Positions 25,092-38,181 of a DNA stretch of 60,000 nt are shown piece by piece; the first letter of the stretch is position 1, and every line of letters starts with the position of its first letter. Below the pieces are notes generated by a model. That model ran no database searches and was not told the DNA's origin. It worked only from the letters and a program-made list of their open reading frames with translations. Location: positions 18,145,918 to 18,205,917 of the forward strand of contig NC_092570.1 of assembly GCF_037975245.1 (NCBI RefSeq). The letters are read 5' to 3'. A program made the translations under genes and the position numbers. The DNA is from Apostichopus japonicus. Its lineage: Eukaryota; Echinodermata; Holothuroidea; Aspidochirotida; Stichopodidae.

Positions 25092-27856
25092 GTGAGTAAC
25101 TATGAAAAGGATCTCTAAGAGTTTGTGGCCTACACCTGCATGCATTGCATGCATAGTCAGTCTAAGTTTGTAGTTTAAATAACCCAACTTATTACTTGGA
25201 AGCTAGACTTATCTTCAAGTTGTCAAACTCAGATGTAAATTTTATCCCTAAGTTATAGACAGTTCTGTAATGAAAAGGAGGTGGCAAAATGAGTGCAGCA
25301 CTTTTGGTGAGCTGTCAATGTATACTTCTATTGTAAGTGGCAGGGGAACCTTTTGCTTTGTTTGAGGACCAACAACTATGTAACAGAACTGGATGTCATC
25401 AAGTACCAGATGTATCTAAAAGTCACGAGGAATTGATGTCGAAGGTCAGAAAGATGCCCGTCCATGCTTGTCATAATGGTCTCACGGCCAAACTTTGTTC
25501 TGCTTTACTCTGTGTTACGATGGTTCACATTCTGTAGGTAAATTGCTCAGAGTAAAGGATATCTTTGGGATGTAAAATAATGTTTGTGAAGGGTCACCAC
25601 CATTCATTGGGATTGAATTATCTTTTCCATGCATGTTCCTGGATGGTTACCAAACACATGAAATTACTGACGATATGAAATACTGTCTTAGCGTAAAGTT
25701 CAGTAAACAAATCTCTCCACGATTTAATATCCCTCCCTGCCAGTGTTTCTGCTTCTTTGTGAGAGAAATCCCCGCAGTATTGATCACCTTGGTAGTGCAA
25801 GACTTGCTTCAGCTGTCAGAAACCATAATTCACTCAGTTTCAAATTTCACACCAAAGGGATAACTTTTGAAGAGGTTTGGCTGCTTTAGCTTCAGTACAG
25901 CTGACAGGATATCTGCCTTAAAGGGATTGGCTAATCCCTGTTAACAAACAATACATGTATTGCTCTGAATATATTGCAATGCAGACTCTATGCACTTACC
26001 TACCCCTGTCAAGCATACATTCGATAACATAAGTCATGTGCAACCCTTCAACCCTCCTGCCCTCTCCCCCTCCCCCTCCCCCCCCATCAGTCTCTTCTCA
26101 GTCCAATTGAAAAGGTGAGTGCAATAATACTAGGAGCAGGACAATTGGCATAAAGGGTCGACAATTCGAGTGCTTACTATAGTTATTCAACTGTAACACA
26201 ACATTTGTAAATGAATCTATCGCTACTTATAAGATGCAGTGCCAGTAAAGTAGTACACAATGTGCCATGGAGTTCCAAACAAATGATGTTAACAGAGAGC
26301 TAAGGTAGATATTTTACTACTATGTATCACACAGTTCTGTTGACTTGAACAATATTCAGCCTCTGAAGAAGATCCTGCTAGGATCAAAAGTCAGGCCCAC
26401 AATACTTTTACACATTCTCTTACACAGGCTCTTTAGTGGATAAGCAGTTTGCTAACAGTTTTGTTTTGTTTTATTTTACTTTTTATTTTGACTTTTACCA
26501 TAGTTTAACATAAGCATATTTTAGGTGCCAGATTCACTATGCTATCTTACCGTATGTTCAAACCTTTTAATACACAAATCTTTTTCACAGTCCAAAGATT
26601 TTTCACTATTTGCTGATCCACTGACAAGTTTAGCTTTAATTGCATATTTTTGTTGTTCTGATGAATTTCATTTTCAAAATATTTTGATACTGTTTGGTAC
26701 TGTTTGTCTCCATCATTTTCTCTTTGATGAATCAATCTGATGATTGCATGACAAATGGGTTGTCCAGCAAATTTGTAAAGATCAAAGGTAGTCATAAATT
26801 TACAACTTATTCTCTCAAAGGAAAAAACATGGAGGGTATTTGAGTTTGATCAGCTATATAATAATAATTACATGTGGTAAAAATACTATTGATTTTGATG
26901 GGAACATTGTTAACTGCAAATCAGATTTCATTCCTTTCTTGTTGAAAGAAAGTGACACTTCATAAAGCACTGTTAGGCACCATTTGGATGTCAACGTGAA
27001 AATGGTGCACTTGAAAATATGATAGCACACATGTTGTAACAATGAAGACATTTGATATGGATACATTTCATTAAGCATCGTTTGCTGAATATGTTTTGAT
27101 TGATCAGACAGTTGTCATGACAACTCCCTGGATTGATTGTTTTTTACTGTAATTAATAATCCAGAGTGTCTAATTTAATGCAGCCAAGGTTTTGTATAGG
27201 TGTGTGTGTGTACTTTCATAATCTGTTTAGCTTATTGACTATGTGTTACAAGAGGATTTACATTTTCAATCATACTTTGGTAATTTTATTGACTATCTAT
27301 TGCCTTCTTTTCAAACCTTCTATTTCTGTTCAGCATTTCAATTTAGCTTTGCTTCTTTCACAGGGCCCTTCATACCAGGGGGGCCCGGTCATGTTCCCCC
27401 CCCAATCATTTTTACAAGCATATTTTGCACATGGGTCTGACACCTCAACAGATGGCAATTTCAATGCCAATGAGCATTGCTATGACTACTGCCCCCCTCC
27501 CATTTATAGTGCCAGTGAGCATTGCTACGACGACTGCACCCCCCACCCTCCCAATTTCAAACATGTGTTCGGTTTCCTGGGTTCTGTTCATCTTCACTGG
27601 TCGATACTAGCGGGAAATACTCATGCAGTGTGAATCCGTATATAAACAATTGCTTCATTTAATTTTTCTAACTTTCTCAGGGTTCTCTTTAATAGCTGAG
27701 TCATATTAGTTGACCAATATGAAAAATGTGCTAGTGGAAACTGCAGCAGTTTGAACACTGCAGAATATTGGTCTGACTGACTCTTGCCCTCTCCTCCCCT
27801 CCTCCTATGCCCACTTCCCACAATCCCAAATCTGTGTCAAGTTCCTGACTCATTAA
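25092..27856. other. Proximal part of the ~34.5 kb putative intron
   Basis: Starts with the GTGAGT donor. It contains a C/T-rich tract near 26050-26090 and the hammerhead-like motif at 26357. A 155-codon ORF at 27166-27633 is composed of AT-rich and C-rich low-complexity sequence, with no start or splice support. Confidence 0.5.
26357..26414 (+). mobile_element. Hammerhead-like motif, likely Penelope-type remnant, copy 2
   Basis: CTGAAGA at 26363 is followed by the hairpin GATCC-TGCTA-GGATC, then AAAAGTCAGGCCCACA. It matches copy 1 (15271-15328) over nearly the whole 58 bp, through TTTTACACATT. The G of the expected GAAAC after stem II is replaced by A. No flanking element body was recognised, so this looks like a short terminal remnant. 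Confidence 0.5.
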
Positions 27857-28101
27857 AGTTATGCTGTAGTGGCCCAAAATATGCTAGATATTCAAATATG
27901 GTCAGTTATTAGTCAACATTTTTAAACTGATTTTATCACAACCTTTGAGGAAATTTCTCTCACTGGGACATTCAGTCATCTTGTGTGTTCTTAAATATGT
28001 CAGAGAACAATTTGGAGAGTAAAGACTTTCCAGGAAAGTACTTTTCGATAACCTCTAGCAATTATAGCGGGCTATAATTTGGGGCCTATACTGACTACCC
28101 T
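27857..28101 (-). mobile_element. TTAA-flanked MITE, copy 2 (reverse orientation)
   Basis: Lies between TTAA at 27853-27856 and 28102-28105. Its reverse complement aligns with 12417-12666 throughout, including GTAGTCAGTATAGGCCCC, CGCTATAATTGC, AGTACTTTCC, GAACACACAAGATGA and GAATGTCCCAGTGAG. The 245-bp length is close to the 250 bp of copy 1. Confidence 0.8.
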
Positions 28102-28363
28102 TTAAACTCCATAGGGTGAAAAGGCTAGAAGAACATCATAACTAAAAATTAATTAATTGTAATCTGATTTTCCATATAACATGGTCAGTTGAGGGTAATT
28201 TTGTAGAATATCAAACACAAACTCTTACTTGAAAGGATCCCTTTAAAAAACAAAATAGCACCTGAGCTCAGAAGGGTTGGAAAAATTAATGTGCAGTAAG
28301 ATAGCTCAGTGACATTTCTGTGTAACTTCTATATCACCCTGTTATGAGGGGTGTTAAATTTCT

Positions 28364-28391
28364 TCTCTCTCTCTCTCTATATATATATATA
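28364..28391. repeat. (CT)n(AT)n microsatellite
   Basis: A compound run of CT repeats followed directly by AT repeats. Confidence 0.8.
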
Positions 28392-28777
28392 GGCTGAGTT
28401 TACTTTTATCAACTCCCAGGATCTGTTCCACCTCTGTAAAAGGAAGGATATTTTGTCTGTTTGTTTTGACAGGAGTGTGCTGAATTTATTTGTTTGGTCA
28501 TGATCCTACCCTTATCTTTTACTGGAAGTACAGTTGCCCTTTACCCATTGTCTGTAAACATTGATCAGGGTAGGATATTTGTTTTATTGTTGCTGTATAT
28601 TACAGTAATCCTGCATTGAAGTATATATCATTCATAGATACCAAAGGCATGAACATTGACTGAATTGTGTCTCAAGGCAAATTTGCAATACAATTTTTTT
28701 TTTTACAATATGGAATCACTTTAAAGCGGATATTGTGCATGGGAATCATTATTTGGAGTTTCTCTTGGTTGTGAACC

Positions 28778-28867
28778 ATGGAATTTACTTTTATAAAGAA
28801 TGTGAGCCTGAAGACACAAAGTTTAAGACACTTTAATAGGAAAGGCAACGGAGAAATAGCAAAGATG
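28778..28867 (+). CDS. Candidate alternative first exon A (30 codons)
   Basis: ATG in a strong context (ACCATGG) opens 30 codons, MEFTFIKNVSLKTQSLRHFN onward, ending AKM directly at a consensus donor ATG|GTAAGT (28868). It finishes in phase 0, so it could splice in frame to the exon at 59642. The peptide is basic and has no signal peptide. It lies inside the putative large intron. TATATAT-rich sequence near 28600-28630 could serve as a promoter. This is inference from one ATG, one donor and phase. A chance occurrence is quite possible. Confidence 0.25.
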
Positions 28868-28934
28868 GTAAGTATATGTAAAGCTAGCTGTCTTCTAAAC
28901 ATTGTTAAGATGCAGGATAAGCACAAGAAACTAC

Positions 28935-29020
28935 TGTCACTAACTATATATAGTCACTAATATATAGTCACTATATATTGTCACTAATATGTAGTCACTA
29001 TATATAGTCACTAACTATAC
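28935..29020. repeat. TAGTCACTATATA short tandem repeats
   Basis: About five imperfect units of TATATAGTCACTA with self-complementary AT cores. Confidence 0.85.
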
Positions 29021-29314
29021 ATAATAGTGTTATCATAACTGCTGTAGCGCAGAAAAACCATGTGAAAATAAATTTGTTAATTTTCAAGACACTCTAATTT
29101 GACAGAAATATTTTTCATGAAAGTAATTCATAAATAGTGCTATCTCCAAAATATGATAAAACAAAAAATTGAAATGTCCACATATGGCCAAACGTTTAAA
29201 GGTCATTAGTTTTTCTTCAACTTTTTTTGTTGCCTCAATTACTGAATTTTCTGTTCTGTCTTGGTTCTTCAAATGTGTGGAGATGCAGGGCTCCCAGGCA
29301 CACACAGATATTAA

Positions 29315-29647
29315 AGGTCTGCTTTATAGACCCCAACTATGGCACGCTATCATGGAAAAGTTTCTTGCCTTGATCGTAAAATGACCTCTTTTTACCAATT
29401 AGTCTGCAACAGCTGCCACATATTTTTTCTTGTATGAGGGTATTTGTGTGAATGCTGTATGATTAACTACATTGTAGACATGTACATATTTCCACACGGT
29501 GTTAGCACAAAGAGCCCAATGGTGTTAAGAAGCTATGCAGGCTAATTGTAGAGCCTGAGGTCGATTTAAGACCGTGGCAGGTCGATTATGTAATCAAAAA
29601 ATTTCCTAGCTATAGTGTGCTATAATTGGTGCCAATAAAGCAGATCT
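29315..29647 (+). mobile_element. TTAA-flanked MITE with long inverted ends
   Basis: A 333-bp element between TTAA at 29311-29314 and 29648-29651. The left end is AGGTCTGCTTTATAGACCCC, then GGCACGCTAT. The right end, inverted, is AGATCTGCTTTATTGGCACC, then TAGCACACTAT. The inverted repeats run about 40 bp with mismatches. The terminal design matches the 12417/27857 family, but the interior differs. Confidence 0.7.
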
Positions 29648-29651
29648 TTAA

Positions 29652-32600
29652 CGCAGGATGCAAATAATAAACATATTAAGAGTAAAACAGTGGGTACGAG
29701 CATTACAAATAGCTAAAACTTTAATTGATTTAAGTTTTCTTTCCTCTGAAGAAGGCCAGAGAAAGAATGAAGACGGAATGTTAAAGGCATTTCAGAAAGG
29801 TTTGATCAGTTGTGGAAGTGGTAAAAAGTGGTACATAGGAGCACCAGTTCTTCATAGGGGGTACAGATAGAAAAAGTTGGGAGGAGACACACATACTCAG
29901 ACAGTAAACGGAGCATGAAAATAGTAGACAAGTGTTGAAGCATAGAATTATTATTAATTGCTATCTTTACTCATTAATGTCTCAAATCTCTGGTAGGCTA
30001 TGCAGAAGCTACTCAGTCTGGGAATGTAACACATTTATCTCAAACACATGAGGTGCCTCTTTAGGGGCCCCTTTTTAGCTTTTTGGATAATTGCCACTGA
30101 GGTACGGACCTTCCCAGGAATGACAATTGGAAGTGAATGATCGTACCTCTGTTTTGCTTGGAACATAAAACACATGATGTGTAGAGGTCCTGATGAGTGT
30201 AAGAACCATCCTGATGACTTGAAGTCAACAAAGATCAAATCCTTGAAAAATGTGGCAAGAAATGATTATGAAGCAAGTGGTTGTCTGGTTGGATGGTTTT
30301 TCTATCCAATGTGGTAGGCAGTTCAAATGACCTTTGAAAGAAAGAAAAAAAAGTTAATGGAGCCAGTGTATCTAGGCACAATCATAAACTGTGAGGCTGA
30401 AAGTATTCCGATGACTGGGTGACTCCAACAGAGGATAATCAAGTCCAACGATTATTGCTTGCAAGAGGAGGAACCTCAGTCTCTCACTACATCCCCCTCC
30501 TTTTTTTCAGTTATTCAGTCCTTTGTCTACCAAACAAACACTCAAGTACCTTAAGCCAGTAATGAAAAATCCTTTGGAAGAGATTTTACCCGAACAATTG
30601 GCCATTATTCATGACACAATTAAGCATTATCCTGCAAGAGGATATACCATTAGCTGGGCCTGCCTTAACCCAAAGTTTAACTGATGAGAGAGTAATTTGA
30701 AACAGGAAATTTGTTTGCAGCTCAGTTTGAGTATGGAGCATATGGTGAACCCTCATTCATCAATATTTGGATTGTAAAGTTTATTCTTGGCCCGGCCAGA
30801 TCTGTGTAAAGTTAATGCACTCTGGAAAAGTTCAATCAATTTGATCAGAATCCGAAAGAAGAAAGGGCAGCATACTCTCTGTCTTGAGTAAAAGTTCAAA
30901 CTGTGATTGTTTTTGTGGTAAGTTTGAGTAACAGCTTAACACAGCTAGGAGAATGTATCAAAAGTGTGTAAAGGTAATTGTGGTTAAAGTTTATGGACTG
31001 AGGGTCAAAAGGATTTGTAGTAGCTAAAAGTTTCCCTGAGGTAGTTTAAAAATATAGTCATAATCTCAGTTAGGTTTACACTATATTTAATGCTTTCTAA
31101 TATTATCATATTTAACAGCAGAATGAGGAAGAGAGAAAAGTATAATAGATGGTGAACTAAAAAATGTATTTTGCATTAGATTTGCCAATGTAGTTGTATC
31201 GTACTTGAATCTTCAAGGAGAGATAAGGTGCCTTATGCATGAAAATCACTATTTGTGCCCAAACCCTAAGTTCTACAATTAATTGATTTCTCATCATGCA
31301 CAGATGTATACATTGCTATATCTACCTGTAAATTATGAGAATTAATTGGTTTAACTTTATAAAATGTACCAGAATTTCCGGAAAGTCTTTTGTCCAATAC
31401 ATAGTGGCGTAAAGTTAGTCTAAATATTTTGAGGTACCATCAATATTATGGCATTCTTTTCATAAATTTTCATCTGTATATTCTTTTATTTAATTTGTAC
31501 CTACACATATTTTGTCTGGCTCTAAGATTCCACTTGATTTTGCTCCTAAAAGATGCACAATAACAGAGATAATAAAAACAATTCTTGCTTACTCCCATCT
31601 CCATCCAACTAAAATCAGAATATCGCTGTGATTTTTTTTTATGTGTTTGAAATACAATACTGGAATACTTGCAATGAGCATTACAAGCTGTAGACTTCAA
31701 TGACCGCTTATAACACAGTTGGATGGCTACAAACTTTATAGTTTGGAACCCCAGTTGTCATGGGCAACCAGGCTTATGAAAATATGACTTGATGTTTTTC
31801 CATCATCATCATTCGTAAAATTCCCATTTATGAGATTGACTGCAGATGTCGTATTATTGGAATGTGAATTGAATTAATTAGCATCTGGGCTGAAGGAAGA
31901 CCAAAAGAAAATAGAGTTGAGCTATGACAACATTATTAAAGCTAAAATTCATTTTGGATCTTGATGTATATATATATATATGGTAGTTATTAAACAATGA
32001 AGGGATGACTTCAAACTCAGTCTATATGAGTTTGCCATGATTGTAATCATGTAAAAAGTACAAGTTGAGGTTACCTCTTTTGTTTGGGTTTTGGGAGCAT
32101 AGTGGTGGGAAAGTGGAGGGGGAGGGGAGGGAAGGGGAGGGGGAAGGCAGAAGGAAGCAGTGGGTAGGGATAGTTGAAAGACTATATTCAGTATCTTTCT
32201 TCATTATGCCATAGCTGTGATCAGAGCTTAAATATAAGAAGATAGCTTTACATGTGTGAAGGTGGGGGGGGGGGAGAGGAGGGAGAGGGGACAATGGATG
32301 GGATGGGAAGAAGTTCTGATATATTATACTGTATATATAGAAAAATGAAGAATGGAAAATTTACTGCAAAATTATAAAAAATATCAATCAAAACAAGTGT
32401 TGAAAGAGCTTCTTGGGAGTCAAGGACAGCAAAGATGACAAAATTGATCAATTAGGCATTTCCGAACTTTCAAGCACTATTTTCACTGCAAATGGTTTGT
32501 AAATTACCATAAGCAAAACAATATGAAAGTTAATATTAATTCACACAATTTTGACTTTTCAAAATGTCAGTAAGTCAAAATGTAGAGCAATAATACTGTG

Positions 32601-35600
32601 TTTCAAAATTCTCAGCCCTTTTTTGCTGTGTTTCTTATCTGTATTGTTCCTTCGATTGCAAAGGAACAATACAGTATTAAATACGACAAGTGTCATTTCA
32701 AAGGATTTACAGAAGTCGGGTAAGTTTGCTACTCTGGGTAGGTCTTTTTAAATATTTGACATTGTCGGATCAGATCTTATGACAAGGTTTTCCCGTGGAA
32801 ATCAAACGTATGATACTCCAAAGTTTAAGGAGATCAAGTTTTGCATTCTGTTTTACTAATTCTAAATCGCTGTGGAAAGCGACTTGATCTAAAGAGCAAA
32901 AGTGTATTTTGGCTAGAATAGTATTTGAACCATACAGTGATGACCTTGGCCTTACAAGACCTTTAACCCTGCAGTCACTAATTTAAATCCCATTTAGCCA
33001 ATATTTGTTCCTTTCCCCTTCTCAGATATAGTTTAAAAACTAAAAAAAAAATCAAATTCTTGTTATATTTGAGATGTTAATCATTTACTTCTGGTAGTAG
33101 AGTGGACTTTACTCCTTACTGTATTTTTCTCAGAGAAAAGTGAAATGTAAAATCATACATGCACTCCTATAAATTACTTAAAGCATGAAAAGTGATTATG
33201 ATATAACATGCTAAATAGTTAAATTTTGAAAGCCTCATATTATTGGACGTCTCGTGTTTACTCTTGAGACATACATGTATGCTTAAGTCTGGATATGTGT
33301 CACAAAGAGCAGTCAATGTGTAGATATTTAAATGGTGAACCCTGTAGAGAGGAAACTGCTGGAAGTTTACAGGAGATAGCAATGAGGAAATAAGCTGTTG
33401 GATAGAAGGTTGCAAACTTGTAATTCAATGAAAGTGATTAATTACTGACAGTACCACTCTCCTAAACAGGAAAATGAATAAAACAGTCTGGGGAACCACG
33501 AAAAGGATATTGGAGATAACCTTATAAAGACATGTATAGGAATGTCAACAATTTTACATGAAATGTTTTACTACTTGACTATCTCATGGGAGTTGAATTT
33601 ATTGTGATTTGGCCTCTAACTTTGCACCAAGATCATTATCACTTTTTAAATTGTGTGTTTACTTTCCAGATGTTATATTTCTTGGTGGATAGTACAGTAA
33701 TTCCGTACTGCAGAGTTCATCAGCACACCACATGTATTGATCGTTGACTGCTATTAATATCTTTGCAAGTGGTTTACTTTTTGTGTGGAAGCTATATTAC
33801 CATCTGACTAGACTTGAGTACCTACAATAGCCATTCCAGGTTATTGATATAACCCTGAAATACAAAAAAATTGACCTGCAAACTTTCATGGCTTTTCCAT
33901 CCATGTGGAAATGGTGTGATTTTCAATAGGAAATAGCTGTTTTAAATAAAGTATGTCTTTAATATCTAGAGAGCGAACTTACAAAAAAGTTTGAAAAGAT
34001 AGAAACTGATAAGGACTGCATGTTATATTATTTAGCTGAATATAGATTTCATAGCATAATTAATAAAATGAGTAGTAATGAGCTTTCTCTAGGTATGACC
34101 TAGAAACCAATAGCAGACGTCATTTCAACCATGATGGAGAATGTTATTGTATATTGTGTACATAAAAACTACAACAGGTCAAGAACACAACCAAGGAGAT
34201 CTTACTATCAAGATTTGTGTTGCTGTGTTCCATGGGGCAATGAAGTATCAACTGTTAAGGAAAATTGCAACATATTTTTTGATGGTTCAAGCAATAAGCT
34301 CATAATTATCTTATCTTTTATGCGTGCATCAGTGGAGTGTTCACTAGACATATAGAGAAGCAATGATATGTTTGAAGTTTTCAGGCTTGTTTTCCAGCTT
34401 GCAGTGCTTAGTAAGTATAAATGTTACATTTTCCCCTTTTCCCCCCTCCCCTTCGCCTCCTCATTTTTACCTGAAAAATACATTTGTCTATGTTTTCAGG
34501 CTCTACTGCAGATCCCCCCCCCCCTACCCCCAGCTGTATCAGTTTAATTTATGGCTTTGAATCCCATCAGGCAAACAATCTTAAAACTTATGGTTTTCAG
34601 AAATTGAAAGTAGTAGGTGTAATGATTTTACATAAATCATCCAGTTTGGCATATACTCCAGTGTAGGATTACACTGTAGTATGACTAAAGGTTAGTTGGT
34701 CAGAGTGTCTGCTTGAAAACTATAAAGGTAGAAAGATGATCCTACTGTTCCTTCCTTGAGCCAGCCACCCTGTGAGTGCAATATCTTGTTTAATTAAGTA
34801 AGTAGTGTATATACTGAGACAGTTTCAACATTAGTTAACAAAAGCTGTGTATACATACCATTTCCTTGAGTCTCACATAAACAGTACAGTGACCTATATT
34901 TTCAGTAACATCAGATGCGTTTATGAACATTTATGAACATTTAGAAAGCTGGAAATTGCAGCTTGCTATGTAAATGTACATCTTTAACATTGGAACTTGT
35001 CGTAAAAAAAGTTTTCCTTTTAATAGGAACTATTGTAGTGTTGTAATCATAGAAGAACTCTGCTACCAGTAGAAGAGTGTTCAGTTACTTGATTCTAGTA
35101 GTAATACCCATCTATTATTTTCTGTGTCTTTTACTCCTCACACTAAAGTGCTTATAACCTGGTCTTGCTGATGTAAGTAGTGCCAAAGTTGAAGTTGTTC
35201 CATTTGAAAATTGTCTTTTCAGGACAGTCTGTGTCATTGTGAATTCATTGTTTGTCACATCACATTGCTTTTCACTGTACATATTACTAAGATCAAGTAT
35301 GTCGTACACCCTCACTATACATTACTTCAGATTCATGAAGAAACTGCTCATGTTACATCATCGAAACCACAATGCGTTTTTGCATTCTGGTTTGTAATTA
35401 CATGTAATCAGTAAAACATGTTGATCTTATCAGTAAATTAGCCAATTAAAGTCATTATAAGTTTTTCATTGGTGGGGTGGAATGCAAAAATCAGCATGTG
35501 GTAAGAAACATAAAAAATGCATTTTACAGGACAATTTGTCTGTAATTTTCACATAGAATAACGATACATACAGTACAGGGTCTCTATACAATATGTCAAT

Positions 35601-35753
35601 CTAACTCAATGTTCTCCTATATATCAGCAAAAGGGCAAAAAGCAACAGGGGACATCTAGTACTATATTAACTGTACTATAGACTCTAATAGTGTAGATAC
35701 AGTACTGCAATTTTTGAGGAGGATTTGATATTTAATTGTGCTCAATCTACAAG
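29652..35753. other. Putative intron interior, no gene seen
   Basis: AT-rich, with purine-rich G/A tracts at about 32100-32165 and 32262-32300, and C-rich stretches near 34440 and 34515. A 70-codon ORF at 29658-29870 (MQIINILRVKQWVRALQIAK...) was considered but has no splice or repeat support. Confidence 0.5.
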
Positions 35754-36081
35754 CATAGGTGTACGGGACCATTTCAGTTTGGGGGGGCAGAATCTTTTGT
35801 GCCCGAAAGTTCCCGTGACACTATCTAAGCGGAGCGCCACCATCGGTTGGCGCGTAGCATACAAGAAATTTTTTGGCAAAAAATGCCTCTCAGATTGCCG
35901 GAAATGGCACTTCTGAGGCCTTGCAAGTTTCAAAAAGTTGAAAAAGATTCGGGCAAACTATATTTTACTTCCTCTTAGGCTGCCTGAATTTTTCAGGACT
36001 TTTGCCCGAATTTCTTGTCCTCTGGAAATTTTGGGGGGGCAGTCTGCCCCCCATGCCCCCCCCCCGCCTCGTATGCCTATG
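35754..36081 (-). mobile_element. hAT-type MITE, family 2 (CATAGGCGTACG ends), short form
   Basis: A 328-bp element with inverted ends CATAGGTGTACGGG on the left and CCTCGTATGCCTATG on the right. It is flanked by a perfect 8-bp duplication, TCTACAAG (35746-35753 and 36082-36089). Both halves match, in reverse orientation, the two ends of the larger element at 52749-55578, so it is an internally deleted relative. It holds the shared core at about 35815-35930 and repeats of the word GCCCGAA. Confidence 0.88.
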
Positions 36082-37345
36082 TCTACAAGCAGTTGTACAA
36101 GTGGTCAGCCCTACAGTGAAGCAAGCTATTCAGTACAATCACCCTTGGTAATGAAGGCAAGAAAAGCAATGAAAACTGTGTACTGTAATCAGGACAAAGT
36201 TATCAAACAGCAAAGAATCCTTTGTAATAAAACAATGTCAAGATTGTCATTTCTATTGATGTCCGTCCCTTATGCAAAAAAAAAAAAGGCTCTAGTTAAT
36301 TATATTGATGCGATATTTCATTTCATTTCAAGATGAATTATCCATAGTATGTATTGTGAACTATAAATAGTCATTTTAGTTAGAAAATTTATGATACCAG
36401 GATATTTTGATGAGGAATTGAATAACGCTCATCGTTCAACTTCTTCAAGGTTAAACTTGTTCTACAGATTTGTTTAGCAGCAAATGTAATGAAATTATTA
36501 ACTCTACATGCAATATAAGAGTTTTAGAGTTGATTGAACTTTGAGGATTAAACATTGTATGACTTACATACAGTATAATATAGTCCTGGTTTGTAAACTA
36601 AACTATGTGTTGAGTCAAAATTTCAACTGAAGTTCTTGTACAGAAAGCGAAAGGTGTGTCCTGTACAACATTAAATTTGTCGTACGGGACATTAATTAAT
36701 TAATGGTTATTTTTAATTGAGATACTGTGAAGCAACTGTTTGATAGGATTACATGAGGCCTTAACAGAGGATATGAAAGGAAATGGAATTTCATATAGTT
36801 TGATAAGTGCAGATGAAAAAACATTAAGAAAAATATGTCATACGGGACATAGCAATTAATGGAAATTTAGTTAATGACTAACGAGCAAAATACAAATTCG
36901 ATAAATTTTAGTAAGTGTACTTTCAAATATCAACTGTTAATTGCTTTCTGGGATTTTCCTTCAAATCAAATGTTACTATGTGTATATTTCCCTCTTTTCC
37001 CTACATATATCAAAATTTATTAATAGCTCAACAGACTTTCTTAGCATGAGTAGGCATTTCATCACAAAAATTAAATTTTCCCAATACAAAACCTTCAAAA
37101 CTTAAAAATTTAACTATTCTTCTACCAAAATCTACTACTTATGGAATTCTAGTTAGAAATTGAAATTTTAACATCTGTGTGTGCATCTACATGGAATCAC
37201 CCAGGTGTGTTTACACTGGTACAGCTTCCACATGGATGCATTGCATGTGTATCATGATTCAGTGTACTTCATCCAATGGTGACTGTATAATGATCTTCAT
37301 GCTCTGGCTGTTGGAAGTTCTCGTATTTAAGAGCACATTTGATTT
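36082..37345. other. Intron interior with a small hairpin at 36657-36691
   Basis: TGTCCTGTAC (36657) pairs with GTACGGGACA (36682) through one wobble or mismatch. CATACGGGACAT recurs near 36838, followed by similar AATTAATGG sequence. No gene was seen. Confidence 0.45.
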
Positions 37346-37618
37346 CAGGCGCGTAGCCAAAGGGGGGGCAAGTGGGCGACCGCCCCCCCTCCCTCGAGCA
37401 TATTTTTTGTATTTTCATATGATATCGCTAGTAATTTCAAAATAGAAAATGCATAGATGTAACTTACAAGGCCTGGGAAGTGACATTTCCAGCATTCTGG
37501 GAGGCATTTTCAGCCAAATTTTCTTGTACGCTTCGCGCCAACCTATGGTGGCACTACGCTTAGATAGTTTGCCTACATGCTTCACCCCTCCCTTGGCAAA
37601 TTCCTGGCTACGTGCCTG
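37346..37618 (+). mobile_element. hAT-type MITE, family 1
   Basis: A 273-bp element with ends CAGGCGCGTAGCCA and TGGCTACGTGCCTG (one mismatch). It is flanked by TTTGATTT (37338-37345) and TTTGCTTT (37619-37626), a 7-of-8 target-site duplication. The shared core lies at about 37445-37565. It lacks a segment present in the 3475 copy. Confidence 0.87.
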
Positions 37619-38181
37619 TTTGCTTTCAATTTGGTTTCAATTTGGGTGAGTGCATCAGTATTTCAAATTTTATGGGCAAGCATTTTTGATTAATTAGTGA
37701 GCACTCCTACCTTTTAGAGAGCTTTTATTTAAGATGAAATTTTTATGATAATGAATTAGATTAACTCGAAGCTATCATGCCGTCTTGGTATAGCTAATCT
37801 GGTATTCATCCTGGTAAATTAATAACTGCCACTGAATGTATCTGTAATATATTTTGATGATAGGATCTGGTAGATACAGTCAATTGAACTGTGAAATCTT
37901 TAGGCATGCAGGATGCATAAATTCTTGAAAATTCATGCATGACCTATTTCTAATGGGAAAAAAAAAATATTGAAGGGTTTCTTTATTCAATAAAAGTGAA
38001 TTATTATTTTATTTGTACTGCACGACATAACTTTCAAATCTAAGGTTGATAAAAAAATTATTAACTCATTCTTGATTTTGTCAAAATATTTGTTCTGAAC
38101 TTACTGCCTTTCATACATCAAGCAGTATGTTGTTCTCCTCAAGTAGAAGTTTTCGACTAATGCTCTTCTCAAATTCATAAT

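Noticed and set aside
27166-27633. 155-codon ORF
   Set aside because: Built from T-rich and C-rich low-complexity stretches, with overlapping ORFs in other frames and no splice context.
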